Source: Geoanaerobacter pelophilus (GTDB lineage Bacteria > Desulfobacterota > Desulfuromonadia > Geobacterales > DSM-12255). From it: a stretch of 64,000 nucleotides of DNA. A program made the translations under genes and the position numbers. Below the pieces are notes generated by a model. That model had not been told where the DNA came from. It did no database searches and was given only the letters and a program-made list of their open reading frames with translations. The stretch is taken from positions 124,001-188,000 of the forward strand of contig NZ_JAHCVJ010000003.1 of NCBI RefSeq assembly GCF_018476885.1, given 5' to 3'. Shown here one piece after another: positions 18,949 to 29,260 of this stretch; the stretch's first letter is position 1, and each line of letters opens with the position of its first letter.

Positions 18949-18979
18949 TAGAACAAAGCAACTTTTGAATAATAATGGA

Positions 18980-20734
<1,755 letters not shown>

Positions 20735-22135
20735 ATGAAAAAAACAACTACAAAAGATCGAAATGATGATCGTGAAAAGCTTAAAACCGGGTCGATGCTG
20801 GACCTGGCTGTTTCATCCATGGATGAAGAAGGCTACGGGATTGCCACCTGGGGTGCCAGAAAAATCAAGATTTCCGGGGCATTTCCTGGTGAGGCAGTAC
20901 GAGTGCGCCTTACTCATGTTGGCAAGCAATCCCTGGCAGGACGCTGCATCGAGCTCCTCAAACCATCCCCACTGCTCCGCACTCCCCAACCATCCAAGCT
21001 ATGCAATGATTGCGGAAACTGCCAGCTTACCCTGCTCGAATATACATCTCAGCTGCAAATCAAACACGACATGGTCTCGAGATGCCTTTCTGCTTACAAC
21101 ACCCTTAATGAGGTCACTGTTAATAAAGTTATTCCTTCCCCGAATCAGCTGGCCTACAGAACAACGGCAAAGCTGATCGTCAGCGGCACCTTTCGCTCGC
21201 CGAAGATCGGGCTATATCGTAGACACAGCCATGAAGTAGTTGACATCGAGGGATGTCCGCTGCATCACCCGCTGATCAACAACATCATTGCAGCAGTCAA
21301 GGACGGCATAACCCGCGGCAGAATTCAGGTATACTCCCCGTCAACAGGTAGCGGTCTTCTTCGCTATCTCGTCATAAGAGTGTCCGATGACGGAGAACAG
21401 GCGATGGTTATTTTTGTCACTGCCTTCCGTAGCTACAATGAGATTCACCATCTTTCAAAACATCTTCAGTCTGCAGTGCCCAAGGTAACTGTAGTAGTCC
21501 AGAATGAAAACTCATCAAGCGGCAACATCATTCTTGGCGATAAATTCCATTTCCTCACAAAGCAGAACGCTCTCATTTCCCAGATAGGCAAGGTGCGACT
21601 TAGCGTATCACCGCGTTCTTTTCTGCAGGTAAACAGCGGGTCGGCCCAAATTATTTATGATCAGGTTGCAGCGTGGGGTGAATTGACAGGCAAGGAGAAA
21701 GTGGTCGATCTCTACTGCGGCATTGGGGGAATAGCGCTGTTTCTTGCAGCCGGTGCAGGAGAAGTTGTCGGCATCGAGGTTGTTGAGCAAGCGGTTCAGG
21801 ATGCTGAAAAAAATGCCAGGATGAACGGGATAGACAATTGCAGTTTTGCTTCAGGGGATGCCGGAGAACTGTTATCGGAAATAAAGGAAGAATGGGAGCA
21901 TGCCGACCTGATTGTCCTCAACCCACCGCGCAAGGGGTGCGACAGAAAGGTGTTGAGTGAGGCGGCAAAACTGAAGCCAGGCCGCATGATCTATGTATCC
22001 TGCTCCCCATGGTCTCTTGCCCGCGATCTCGACATCCTTGCTACGCTTGGCTACCAGACTCGGGAAATCCAGCCTGTTGACATGTTTCCCCAGACCAGCC
22101 ATATAGAAAACGTGGCGCTTCTTATCAAGACTTAA
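20735..22135 (+). CDS. 23S rRNA (uracil-5)-methyltransferase, RlmD/RumA family
   Basis: A 466-residue class I SAM methyltransferase of the TrmA/RlmD group that methylates C5 of a uridine, most likely in 23S rRNA. A TRAM RNA-binding domain lies at about 20-80. Cysteines of a [4Fe-4S]-type cluster are in LCNDCGNCQ, and the SAM-binding motif is VVDLYCGIGGIALFLA. The catalytic region shows NPPRKGCDRKVL and the nucleophile in YVSCSPWSLARDL. I start it at the ATG 20735; a TTG six codons upstream is possible, and neither has a strong ribosome binding site. Which uridine it targets cannot be told from sequence. Confidence 0.9.
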   Translation: MKKTTTKDRNDDREKLKTGSMLDLAVSSMDEEGYGIATWGARKIKISGAFPGEAVRVRLTHVGKQSLAGRCIELLKPSPLLRTPQPSKLCNDCGNCQLTLLEYTSQLQIKHDMVSRCLSAYNTLNEVTVNKVIPSPNQLAYRTTAKLIVSGTFRSPKIGLYRRHSHEVVDIEGCPLHHPLINNIIAAVKDGITRGRIQVYSPSTGSGLLRYLVIRVSDDGEQAMVIFVTAFRSYNEIHHLSKHLQSAVPKVTVVVQNENSSSGNIILGDKFHFLTKQNALISQIGKVRLSVSPRSFLQVNSGSAQIIYDQVAAWGELTGKEKVVDLYCGIGGIALFLAAGAGEVVGIEVVEQAVQDAEKNARMNGIDNCSFASGDAGELLSEIKEEWEHADLIVLNPPRKGCDRKVLSEAAKLKPGRMIYVSCSPWSLARDLDILATLGYQTREIQPVDMFPQTSHIENVALLIKT

Positions 22136-22140
22136 GGGGC

Positions 22141-22171
22141 AAAAAAAAAGGGATCCGGTCGGATCCCTTTT
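22141..22171. terminator. Bidirectional terminator between convergent genes
   Basis: A perfect hairpin with arms AAAAGGGATCC and GGATCCCTTTT (22146-22156 and 22161-22171) and a 4-nt loop has A and T runs on both sides. It serves the rlmD-like gene (plus) and the dehydrogenase gene (minus). Confidence 0.9.
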
Positions 22172-22197
22172 CGGCATTAAAACATGACGGCATATTG

Positions 22198-23064
22198 CTA
22201 CTTTCGCAGAACCTTTATCACTGAGGAGAAATCCTCTTCGCCGCGACCATCCTTGACCCCCTGCTCGTAAAGAGAGTGAGCCGACTCAGCGCCCGGAAGG
22301 GTAAGGCCGAGCTTGCCAGCAGCCTCCATAACCAGTTCCAGCTGCTCGTTTACATACTTGAGAGCGAGATTCCTGGTAAAATCGCCCCTGGCAATACTCC
22401 TGCCCTTTGAATGGAACAGCGGAGAGGCAACCCCGCCGGAATCAAGAACCTCCAGGATTTTGTCAGCAGTAAAGCCCAGTTTCTCGCCAAACACAAGACC
22501 TTCTGCCAAAGCCTGAATCAGTTCAGCCTGAACGAGGTTTACAATAAACTTCATCTTCGTGGCATCACCGACATTGCCGACATGGATAATATTCAGCCCG
22601 AAGAATGAGAAAAGTTCACGGCATCTTCCAACCAGAGCCGAATCGCCGCCGGTAAGGATTGTCAGAAGACCATTGGCCGCATGCTCCTTGGTTCCCCAAA
22701 CCGGCGCATCAAGGAACATAACGCGATGCTTTGCAGCTTCTTCTGCCATCTCTAGGGTGCTTTCCAGAGAATGAGTTCCCATGTCTACCAGGATAGTCCC
22801 GGCGTCAATGCCGGCAAAGACCCCTTCAGGTCCGTAAATATCTGGGCGAAGCCGTTCTTTCTCCGGCCTGATCAAAATAACGAGATCTTTGCCTTTTGCC
22901 GCATCCTTGGGGCTAGTTGCTGCAGCAGCACCAAGTTTGGCAAGTTCTGCGACTACTAACGGGTCGGAATCATATACAGAAAGAGCGTAATGTCCTTTTG
23001 TCAGGTTTGCCGCCATGTGGCGACCCACCGTGCCCAGCCCCAAAAAACCGATATTCTTAAGCAT
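22198..23064 (-). CDS. Beta-hydroxyacid dehydrogenase family NAD(P) oxidoreductase
   Basis: A 288-residue member of the 3-hydroxyisobutyrate dehydrogenase / glyoxylate and succinic-semialdehyde reductase family. The Rossmann motif is NIGFLGLGTVGRHMAANL, and the catalytic lysine lies in GNVGDATKMKFIVNLVQ. The substrate-binding motif, normally DAPVSGG, reads DAPVWGTKEHA here, so substrate choice may differ. The ATG at 23064 has GGAGG 7 nt upstream. The gene stands alone on the minus strand, so context gives no substrate. Glyoxylate or succinic semialdehyde reduction would be my first guesses. Confidence 0.85.
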   Translation of the reverse strand: MLKNIGFLGLGTVGRHMAANLTKGHYALSVYDSDPLVVAELAKLGAAAATSPKDAAKGKDLVILIRPEKERLRPDIYGPEGVFAGIDAGTILVDMGTHSLESTLEMAEEAAKHRVMFLDAPVWGTKEHAANGLLTILTGGDSALVGRCRELFSFFGLNIIHVGNVGDATKMKFIVNLVQAELIQALAEGLVFGEKLGFTADKILEVLDSGGVASPLFHSKGRSIARGDFTRNLALKYVNEQLELVMEAAGKLGLTLPGAESAHSLYEQGVKDGRGEEDFSSVIKVLRK

Positions 23065-23155
23065 GCCCAACCTCCTGAACATTCATAAATAATCAAACCA
23101 TGTTTTTAAATAATACAGTCTCACACGCCTCAACACAAGCGGCAAAAATAAAAAA

Positions 23156-23812
23156 CTACCTGAAACTGGAGACTCCAAGTTTTTTACAAGAAACGGCAAT
23201 ACGACATCTTGAACAGTATGGGGACAGAGGGCGGCAGAGATTTTGCCCAAAAGTGACTAAAAGGTCGTTGATTCCCAGCCAATATTCAGAAGGAAGACAC
23301 TGGCGGAGCACTTTTTCGGTCTCATCAGGGGTGCGGGTAGCAATGTATCCCCATCGGTTGCAGATCCGGTGGACATGCGTATCAACACAGATGCCCGGCT
23401 TACCATAGCCAAGGGTTACAACCAGATTGGCGGTCTTGCGGCCAACTCCTTTAAACATAAGCAACTGATCGATTTCTTCTGGGACCTTGCCATCGTAATC
23501 AGCCACCAACTGCCGACAGATATCGATAATCTGGCCAGCCTTGTTCCTGTAAAATCCCACCGGATAGATGGCGGCCTCAATCTCATCCTTTGAGAGCAGC
23601 ATCATGGTGTCCGGTGTCGTGGCCAAAGCAAAAAGCCTCTCTGAAGCAGGACTGGTTGTGGTGTCTTGCGTTCGGAGTGACAGGATACAAGAGATGAGAA
23701 CCTTGAAAGGGTCTCCTTCACGTTGAGAAACAATGGTTACAGCTGGTGACTGCCACTGCCTGACTTCCTGCCGCAGAATCGCAATTACCGAGTGGATATC
23801 AAAACCGTTCAA
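23156..23812 (-). CDS. nth: Endonuclease III (DNA glycosylase/AP lyase)
   Basis: A 218-residue base-excision-repair enzyme for oxidised pyrimidines. The helix-hairpin-helix LLMFKGVGRKTANLVV carries the catalytic Lys, and the catalytic Asp is in CVDTHVHRICNRWG. A C-terminal [4Fe-4S] motif has cysteines in NLCRPLSPYCSRC and VSC. A TTG start at 23812 is chosen: it overlaps the TGA stop of the upstream small membrane protein gene (TTGA), has AGAGGG 5 nt before it, and gives the usual enzyme length. The longer upstream frame reads through the neighbouring gene in another frame. Confidence 0.92.
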   Translation of the reverse strand: MNGFDIHSVIAILRQEVRQWQSPAVTIVSQREGDPFKVLISCILSLRTQDTTTSPASERLFALATTPDTMMLLSKDEIEAAIYPVGFYRNKAGQIIDICRQLVADYDGKVPEEIDQLLMFKGVGRKTANLVVTLGYGKPGICVDTHVHRICNRWGYIATRTPDETEKVLRQCLPSEYWLGINDLLVTFGQNLCRPLSPYCSRCRIAVSCKKLGVSSFR

Positions 23813-24039
23813 GCAAGCCCTCTGTTCCGGAAAATTCGCATCAGCAACACCCCAAGAACTGAAAAACATGCGCCGACACACAATAACAGATAGCCGATGG
23901 TCCGTCCTTCCCCCCAACCGAACAGGTCCTGCCCTTTCATCAAAAAGATGAGACCGAGGCCACTGAAGGCCATGATTCCTCCGGATATATAAACAGCAAA
24001 GGCTGCTATTGCCAGGCCGATTCCTTGTTGTTTAGCCAT
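23809..24039 (-). CDS. Small two-helix membrane protein upstream of nth
   Basis: A 76-residue protein of unknown function with two predicted membrane helices (about 8-33 and 48-68) and a short basic tail, RIFRNRGLA. GGAGAGGGAG lies before the ATG. Its stop overlaps the TTG start of nth, so nth is probably translated by coupling to it. I do not recognise a named family. Confidence 0.75.
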   Translation of the reverse strand: MAKQQGIGLAIAAFAVYISGGIMAFSGLGLIFLMKGQDLFGWGEGRTIGYLLLCVGACFSVLGVLLMRIFRNRGLA

Positions 24040-24172
24040 ATCTCCCTCTCCTTTCTTCGTTGACCTGGGATTCTAGCCCATCTCTAACCATGCCGCAACC
24101 AGATTAACGTGACATCCCCAAACTCCTGAGGCATAATTTCAAAAGTTGCTCTATCACACTTAAGGATTATTT

Positions 24173-25051
24173 ATGACCGCTCCTGTCGATCTTCATATCC
24201 ATTCGCGACACTCTGACGGCACCTTCTCGCCAACAGAACTGGTAAAAATGGCATCCGCGCAAGGCTTTAAGGCCATAGCCCTAGCTGATCACGATTCAAT
24301 ATCAGGTATTGACGAGGCAATTGCTGCGGGAGAAGAATTCGGCGTGGAGCTGATCCCTGCGGTGGAGCTCTCCATAGAGATCAAGAACTATCACGACGTA
24401 CATCTTCTGGCATTCTTCCTTGATCATAAAGACAAATCATTCAACGAACGCCTGAACAGTTTCCGCGAACGGCGCGACCGCCGTGGTGAAGAGATCATCG
24501 CTAGAATTAACGACAAGCTTGCTAATAACGGCAAAGGAAGTATCAGCTTCAGCGAAGTTGTCGCTGGGAGCGACGGGGCGTTAGGGCGTCCGCATATTGC
24601 GAGAGTTCTCATCTCCAGAGGCTATGTGACCGACATGAATCAAGCCTTTGATGAGTATCTCATACCATGTGATGTCCCAAAAGAATATTTCCCGGCAGAA
24701 GAGGCAATCAAGGAAATTCACCGAATCGGAGGACTGGCGGTTCTGGCTCACCCGACCACTATTTCCAAGGACAGATCAAAACTGAGAGAAGTGATCGGAA
24801 TGATGGTAGCTTTCGGTCTGGACGGCCTCGAAGCCTATAACACACTTGCCACCATAGACGATTCGGAATTCCTGTTTGCAATCGCCCGTCGGCATAAACT
24901 CATTGTTACCGGCGGGTCAGACTTTCACGGTAACGAGGGCGAGGGCCTGCTAGGCATCCGTGACAATAGATTCCCTCTTGACTATCGTTTAGTCGAATCA
25001 CTCAAAGACAGGGTTGCCGAAAAGAAATCAAACCAACCGCAGGCAGTTTAA
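24173..25051 (+). CDS. PHP-domain metal-dependent phosphoesterase
   Basis: A 292-residue PHP-family protein with the metal-binding histidines and aspartates in VDLHIHSRHSDGTFSP, IALADHDSISGI, LGRPHIARVL, LAHPTTIS and GGSDFHGNEGEG. It resembles the YciV/TrpH group, for which 3',5'-nucleoside bisphosphate phosphatase and 5'-exoribonuclease (RNase AM) activities are known. It is likely cytoplasmic and manganese-dependent. AAGGA precedes the ATG. It is divergent from the nth pair and stands alone. Confidence 0.9.
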   Translation: MTAPVDLHIHSRHSDGTFSPTELVKMASAQGFKAIALADHDSISGIDEAIAAGEEFGVELIPAVELSIEIKNYHDVHLLAFFLDHKDKSFNERLNSFRERRDRRGEEIIARINDKLANNGKGSISFSEVVAGSDGALGRPHIARVLISRGYVTDMNQAFDEYLIPCDVPKEYFPAEEAIKEIHRIGGLAVLAHPTTISKDRSKLREVIGMMVAFGLDGLEAYNTLATIDDSEFLFAIARRHKLIVTGGSDFHGNEGEGLLGIRDNRFPLDYRLVESLKDRVAEKKSNQPQAV

Positions 25052-25147
25052 TAAAAATTATCTACAATTACTGTTTTATAACTAAAGTTTCCCTCCGAAC
25101 TGTCGAAAATATCTACATGTTATTGACTGCAATGACCGGAGGGTCGA

Positions 25148-25405
25148 ATGCTTGTTTTGGTGCGCTACAATGACGACAATTATGACATCGTCGAAGACTA
25201 CTGCCTGGAATACCTTATTGTTACAGGTAAAGTTATAGAATTTTCCCGTTCCGACGAATGGATTACCGTCGGTAATGGGCCTACCAGGGAAAAACCTGAT
25301 GTTGAGGGATGGACTCCTTCGGAAACCTTTTATTCAGGACCCGAACGTCGCAAGAACCGCAGAAAGAACCTTTTGCATACTCCGCAAACCAATGTAACTA
25401 CTTAA
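25148..25405 (+). CDS. Small YSGPERR-motif protein, first of two paralogues
   Basis: An 85-residue protein of unknown function. The pattern Y-x-D-x4-IVEDYCLEYLIVTGKVIEF, then FSRSDEWITVG, then FYSGPERRKNRR recurs in the gene at 61891-62199 (MVDDEELDMLI, SFRRSSGWVRV, DYSGPDRR), so the two belong to one family. The order suggests a compact beta-rich domain with an arginine-rich tail. GGAGGG precedes the ATG. It converges with the GspE-like gene, and the two stop codons overlap by 8 bp. Confidence 0.75.
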   Translation: MLVLVRYNDDNYDIVEDYCLEYLIVTGKVIEFSRSDEWITVGNGPTREKPDVEGWTPSETFYSGPERRKNRRKNLLHTPQTNVTT

Positions 25406-27701
25406 TACAAACCCGCCGCACCTCCTTGAGATCAGTTATTCCTTGGAGAACTTTCAATATTCCGTCCTGCTTCAGGGTAGTCATCCCGTCCTTTATTGCC
25501 TGAGCCCTGATATGTTCGACTTCTGCCTTGCGTTTTACGAGACTCTTCATGGCATCTGTCCCCTCCAGCAATTCATGCAGACCGACCCGCCCTTTATAGC
25601 CTGAATCATTGCATTTCTCGCATCCAACTGGCCGAAAAAGAGTTATTGCAGCCGCATCAATACCGGCAAGATTAAAATCGTCCCTGCCATACTCCTCAAC
25701 CAAATCATCGATTTCAGGCATCTCCGGCTTGTATTGCTCCTTGCAGTCACTACAGAGTCGCCGTGCCAGCCGCTGAGCAAGAATACAAAGCACGGCATCG
25801 GAAAAGCTGAACGGATCCAGCCCCATATCAAGGAGTCTTGTCACTGTTTCGGGGGCAGAATTGGTGTGTAACGTGGAAAACACCAAGTGGCCGGTCAACG
25901 AAGATTCGACACCGATTGAGGCAGTCTCTTCGTCACGCATTTCGCCAACCATGATCACATCCGGGTCAGCACGCAAGAATGCCCGGAGCGCCAGCGCAAA
26001 AGTAAAACCAATCTTCGGATTCACCTGCACCTGTCGCAGGCCTTTCTGAGTAATCTCAACAGGGTCTTCAGCAGTCCAGATCTTTGTTTCCGCATCATTT
26101 ATCCGGGCAATGGCCGAATGCAGTGTAGTGGTCTTCCCTGAGCCGGTCGGCCCAACCACTAGAATCAAACCGTATGGCTGCTTAACGCACTGTTCAAACA
26201 CTGAGGCATTTCGTTCGGTGAGCCCGAGTTTATCAAACGGAATCGGCTCACCGGACGCCAGGATGCGCATGACAACGTCTTCCAACTGGCCGGAAGTCGG
26301 TAAGGTAGCAATACGCAACTCTACATCTATGGGACCGAATTTCTTAAAATCGATTTTACCATCCTGGGGTTTGCGGCGCTCTGCAATATCAAGTCCTGAC
26401 ATGATCTTGATGCGCGAGGTAACCGCGTGCTTGTACTTATATGGAATCCGCTGGTAGATCTTGCATCTGCCGTCCACCCTAACCCTGACCAGCACATCGC
26501 TCTTCCCTGGGTACGGTTCGATGTGGATGTCTGAGGCCTTCATCCGGTAAGCATCACAGATAATCTTGTTAACAAGCTGCACAATTACGCTGTCCTGCTC
26601 TGAAACCCTCTGCACCTCCTGTTCGACGTCAGGTTCCTCGCCGTCTTCCAACCGGCTCAGAAGATCGTTGATGCTCGTCGAGTCGCCTGAAACAGTACTG
26701 CTCTCCAAGTGATAATAGTGATCTATAAATCGTTCGATGTCTTCGCGAAAAGAAGCGACAAACGAAATCCGGCGATATTCAGGATAGATGAATTTGATCA
26801 GATCCTGTTTGCCAAGGTCAGTCGGGTCTTCCATTACCACAGACAAGACGCCATTCTCAATCTTAGCTGGCACCCAATGCTCTTTCTTCAGCCTTTCCGG
26901 CTTAATCTTGCTTAAGATAGCGTCCATAGGCGGCAGTTGCGGGTCAAACAAAAGAAAGTCTGTACCAAAATGAAGACTAAGGCTCTTAGCCATCTCCTCA
27001 CGCGTTATTTTGGCGTCACGCATTAAAATTTGATCCATACCCAAGGTAGCAAGTTCACTGCTTTTGTTAGCCTTTTCGATGTCCCGTTCATCAATGATGT
27101 TTTTATCCAAAAGATAGTTATAGCGGGATTTTTGCCTGATAATTTTCGTGGAAGCGCTAATGCGGTAAATATTGTGAATAGCGATTGAAAGAGATGCCGC
27201 GAGCTCTGAAACATAGCTTATGTCTGTATCATTGAACCCGGTCTGATCTCTTTTATTAATCAACTGAATAACGCCGATCAGCACGTTATTAAAATTCATC
27301 GGAACACAAAGAATCTGATTGCTCTTAAAGCCGCTCTTCTGATCCCAAGACTTATCAAACCGGAGAGATGTATTGATCATCCGTAATTCATGATCATCAT
27401 AGACATTCTTTACATTAACAACGCTCCCCGAGAATGCACAATAGCCTGCAATGCTGGATGGGCCTATGGGAATAACTATCTGTTGCAGCTCATCTCCGGA
27501 CTTGACCCGAGAAACAAGTGTATTTTTCTTTATATCAGCAACATAAATGGTGATTCGCTCTGCTTTGAACAGCTCTGCAATACTGTCCTTAAGCTGAATG
27601 AGAATTGCATTCAATGACGTAGCAGAGTGAATTTCATTGATCTGCTCCATGAATTTCTTCCGGTATTCGAGCTGACCCTTCAGATATTCTGCTTCGTTCA
27701 T
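25398..27701 (-). CDS. GAF-domain GspE/PilB-family secretion or pilus ATPase
   Basis: A 767-residue protein. A GAF domain (about 15-175) is followed by an MshEN-like N-terminal region (about 200-330) and a type II/IV secretion ATPase core. The core has Walker A GPTGSGKTTTLH (Lys523), the Asp box AEDPVEIT, Walker B PDVIMVGEMRD, the His box STLHTN and a zinc tetracysteine (CSDC...CEKC). Such ATPases power type IV pilus extension or type II secretion. The sensory GAF domain is an extra that could tie activity to a small ligand. The ATG at 27701 follows AGGAG. No pilus or secretion genes are nearby, so its machine is unknown. Confidence 0.9.
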   Translation of the reverse strand: MNEAEYLKGQLEYRKKFMEQINEIHSATSLNAILIQLKDSIAELFKAERITIYVADIKKNTLVSRVKSGDELQQIVIPIGPSSIAGYCAFSGSVVNVKNVYDDHELRMINTSLRFDKSWDQKSGFKSNQILCVPMNFNNVLIGVIQLINKRDQTGFNDTDISYVSELAASLSIAIHNIYRISASTKIIRQKSRYNYLLDKNIIDERDIEKANKSSELATLGMDQILMRDAKITREEMAKSLSLHFGTDFLLFDPQLPPMDAILSKIKPERLKKEHWVPAKIENGVLSVVMEDPTDLGKQDLIKFIYPEYRRISFVASFREDIERFIDHYYHLESSTVSGDSTSINDLLSRLEDGEEPDVEQEVQRVSEQDSVIVQLVNKIICDAYRMKASDIHIEPYPGKSDVLVRVRVDGRCKIYQRIPYKYKHAVTSRIKIMSGLDIAERRKPQDGKIDFKKFGPIDVELRIATLPTSGQLEDVVMRILASGEPIPFDKLGLTERNASVFEQCVKQPYGLILVVGPTGSGKTTTLHSAIARINDAETKIWTAEDPVEITQKGLRQVQVNPKIGFTFALALRAFLRADPDVIMVGEMRDEETASIGVESSLTGHLVFSTLHTNSAPETVTRLLDMGLDPFSFSDAVLCILAQRLARRLCSDCKEQYKPEMPEIDDLVEEYGRDDFNLAGIDAAAITLFRPVGCEKCNDSGYKGRVGLHELLEGTDAMKSLVKRKAEVEHIRAQAIKDGMTTLKQDGILKVLQGITDLKEVRRVCIK

Positions 27702-27799
27702 TATTACGATCTCCTGCAACAGTAAAATACCAGACTACCCGTTAGCCGCATACATTCAGGTTACAATCTGGCGAGGGAAAGTCAATTGCGGCTCTATAC

Positions 27800-27830
27800 A
27801 AAAAAAGCCCGACACTCATGTGTCGGGCTT
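27800..27830 (-). terminator. Rho-independent terminator of the kor operon
   Basis: Arms AAGCCCGACAC and GTGTCGGGCTT (27805-27815 and 27820-27830) have a 4-nt loop and are followed on the minus strand by a T run. It lies about 25 nt past the korC stop. Confidence 0.92.
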
Positions 27831-27854
27831 GAGAAAAACATAATATAAACGTGC

Positions 27855-28403
27855 TTAGTTCTTAGCGGCCATTGCCTTTTCATAACCAAGGTTAAACGCT
27901 TTCTTGTTGAGCTCAAGGAAAGCCTCAGGCACGCGGGAAAGAACTGCCTTCTCAGCAGCTTCTTTTGATACAACGCCGGTCAGAGCAACCATTGCTCCGA
28001 GAGCGACGATGTTTGTAACAATTTCACGGCCTACTTCATTCTTGGCAGTATTGGTGATGTTGAATTTAGTAACCTTGAAATTCCCAGCAGGCTCTCTGGT
28101 GATCAGGTCAGAGTCAATGAGGAGAACCCCTCCCTCTTTAAGATCGTGCGAATACTTGTCACATGCTTCCTGAGTAAGAGCAAGGAGAGCATCGACTTTT
28201 GTTGCCTTCGGGTAGTCGATTATTTCATCAGAGATGATAACCTCTGACTTGGATGCTCCACCACGGGCCTCAGGACCGTAACTCTGCGACTGAACAGCCT
28301 GCTTGCCATCATAAATGGAAGCAGCCTCAGCCATGATGACGCCGGCCAGGATCAGCCCCTGCCCGCCGGCACCGGAAAAACGAATCTCATATCTTCCAGC
28401 CAT
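27855..28403 (-). CDS. korC: 2-oxoglutarate:ferredoxin oxidoreductase, gamma subunit
   Basis: A 182-residue gamma subunit of the 2-oxoacid:ferredoxin oxidoreductase, opening with YEIRFSGAGGQGLILAGVIM and containing QSYGPEARGGASKSEVIIS, both hallmarks of the gamma family. With KorA, KorB and KorD it oxidatively decarboxylates 2-oxoglutarate to succinyl-CoA and reduces ferredoxin in the anaerobic TCA cycle. It is the last gene of korDABC and is followed by a strong terminator. Assignment to 2-oxoglutarate rather than another 2-oxoacid rests on the neighbouring mdh, icd and acnB. Confidence 0.9.
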   Translation of the reverse strand: MAGRYEIRFSGAGGQGLILAGVIMAEAASIYDGKQAVQSQSYGPEARGGASKSEVIISDEIIDYPKATKVDALLALTQEACDKYSHDLKEGGVLLIDSDLITREPAGNFKVTKFNITNTAKNEVGREIVTNIVALGAMVALTGVVSKEAAEKAVLSRVPEAFLELNKKAFNLGYEKAMAAKN

Positions 28404-28436
28404 TTTCTTCTCTCCTTTGAATTGGCGAAGTTCGTT

Positions 28437-29258
28437 CTAGCGGGCAGTGCCCTTGGCGCGCTCGATTACCTTTGCATACTGCTCGCAGTACTCAGGCTTG
28501 TCTTGCTTATGGAGCACACCAGTAAGAATTTTCCCTTTGAGCTGCTCCGGATCCATCTTCTCGGCAGCCTTTACAGGAACAGCAACATCCTTGAGACGGT
28601 TCATCATCTCGATAACCGACTTGTACTTGTTACGACGGCCATAGGTAGTCGGGCAGTCGTCAAGGATCTCAACTACGGAAAAGCCTTTGTGCTGGATAGC
28701 TTCAACGATGAGCTTGTCAATCTGATTGGCGTGGAATGCAGTGCCACGGGCAACAAAAGAAGCACCTGCACCGATTGCCAGTTTGGCGATATCAAAACCT
28801 GGATCAGGATTGCCATAAGGGGTTGTTGAAGCCTTGTCACCAGTCGGGGTGCAAGGTGAGAACTGGCCACCAGTCATGCCGTAGATCATGTTGTTCATGA
28901 TGATGTAGGTCATGTCGATGTTGCGACGGCAAGCGTGAATGAAATGATTGCCACCGATAGCGGTTCCATCGCCGTCACCGCCACAGAGAATCACGTTCAT
29001 TTCAGGTTTGGCCATCTTAACACCTGTTGCAAAGGCAGCTGCACGACCATGTGCAGTGTGCAGCGTGCAGCAGTCCATGTAGCCGGGGAGACGCGAGGCG
29101 CAACCGATACCGGATACGATGGCTGTCTCTTCTTTTTTCAACTGAAGTGTATCAAGAGCCCGGATAAGGCCCTTCATGACGATGCCGTGACCACAGCCTG
29201 GGCACCAGATATGCGGAAGCTTACCGGGGCGAATCCATTTATCGTAATCAAAAGACAT
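28437..29258 (-). CDS. korB: 2-oxoglutarate:ferredoxin oxidoreductase, beta subunit (TPP-binding)
   Basis: A 273-residue beta subunit. The conserved PHIWCPGCGHGIVMKGLIRA and the TPP/Mg-binding CGGDGDGTAIGGNHFIH followed by NNMIYGMTGGQFSPCTP identify the thiamine-diphosphate-binding subunit. It begins 2 nt after the korA stop and so is tightly coupled to it. KorC starts 33 nt downstream. Confidence 0.94.
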   Translation of the reverse strand: MSFDYDKWIRPGKLPHIWCPGCGHGIVMKGLIRALDTLQLKKEETAIVSGIGCASRLPGYMDCCTLHTAHGRAAAFATGVKMAKPEMNVILCGGDGDGTAIGGNHFIHACRRNIDMTYIIMNNMIYGMTGGQFSPCTPTGDKASTTPYGNPDPGFDIAKLAIGAGASFVARGTAFHANQIDKLIVEAIQHKGFSVVEILDDCPTTYGRRNKYKSVIEMMNRLKDVAVPVKAAEKMDPEQLKGKILTGVLHKQDKPEYCEQYAKVIERAKGTAR

Positions 29259-29260
29259 GG

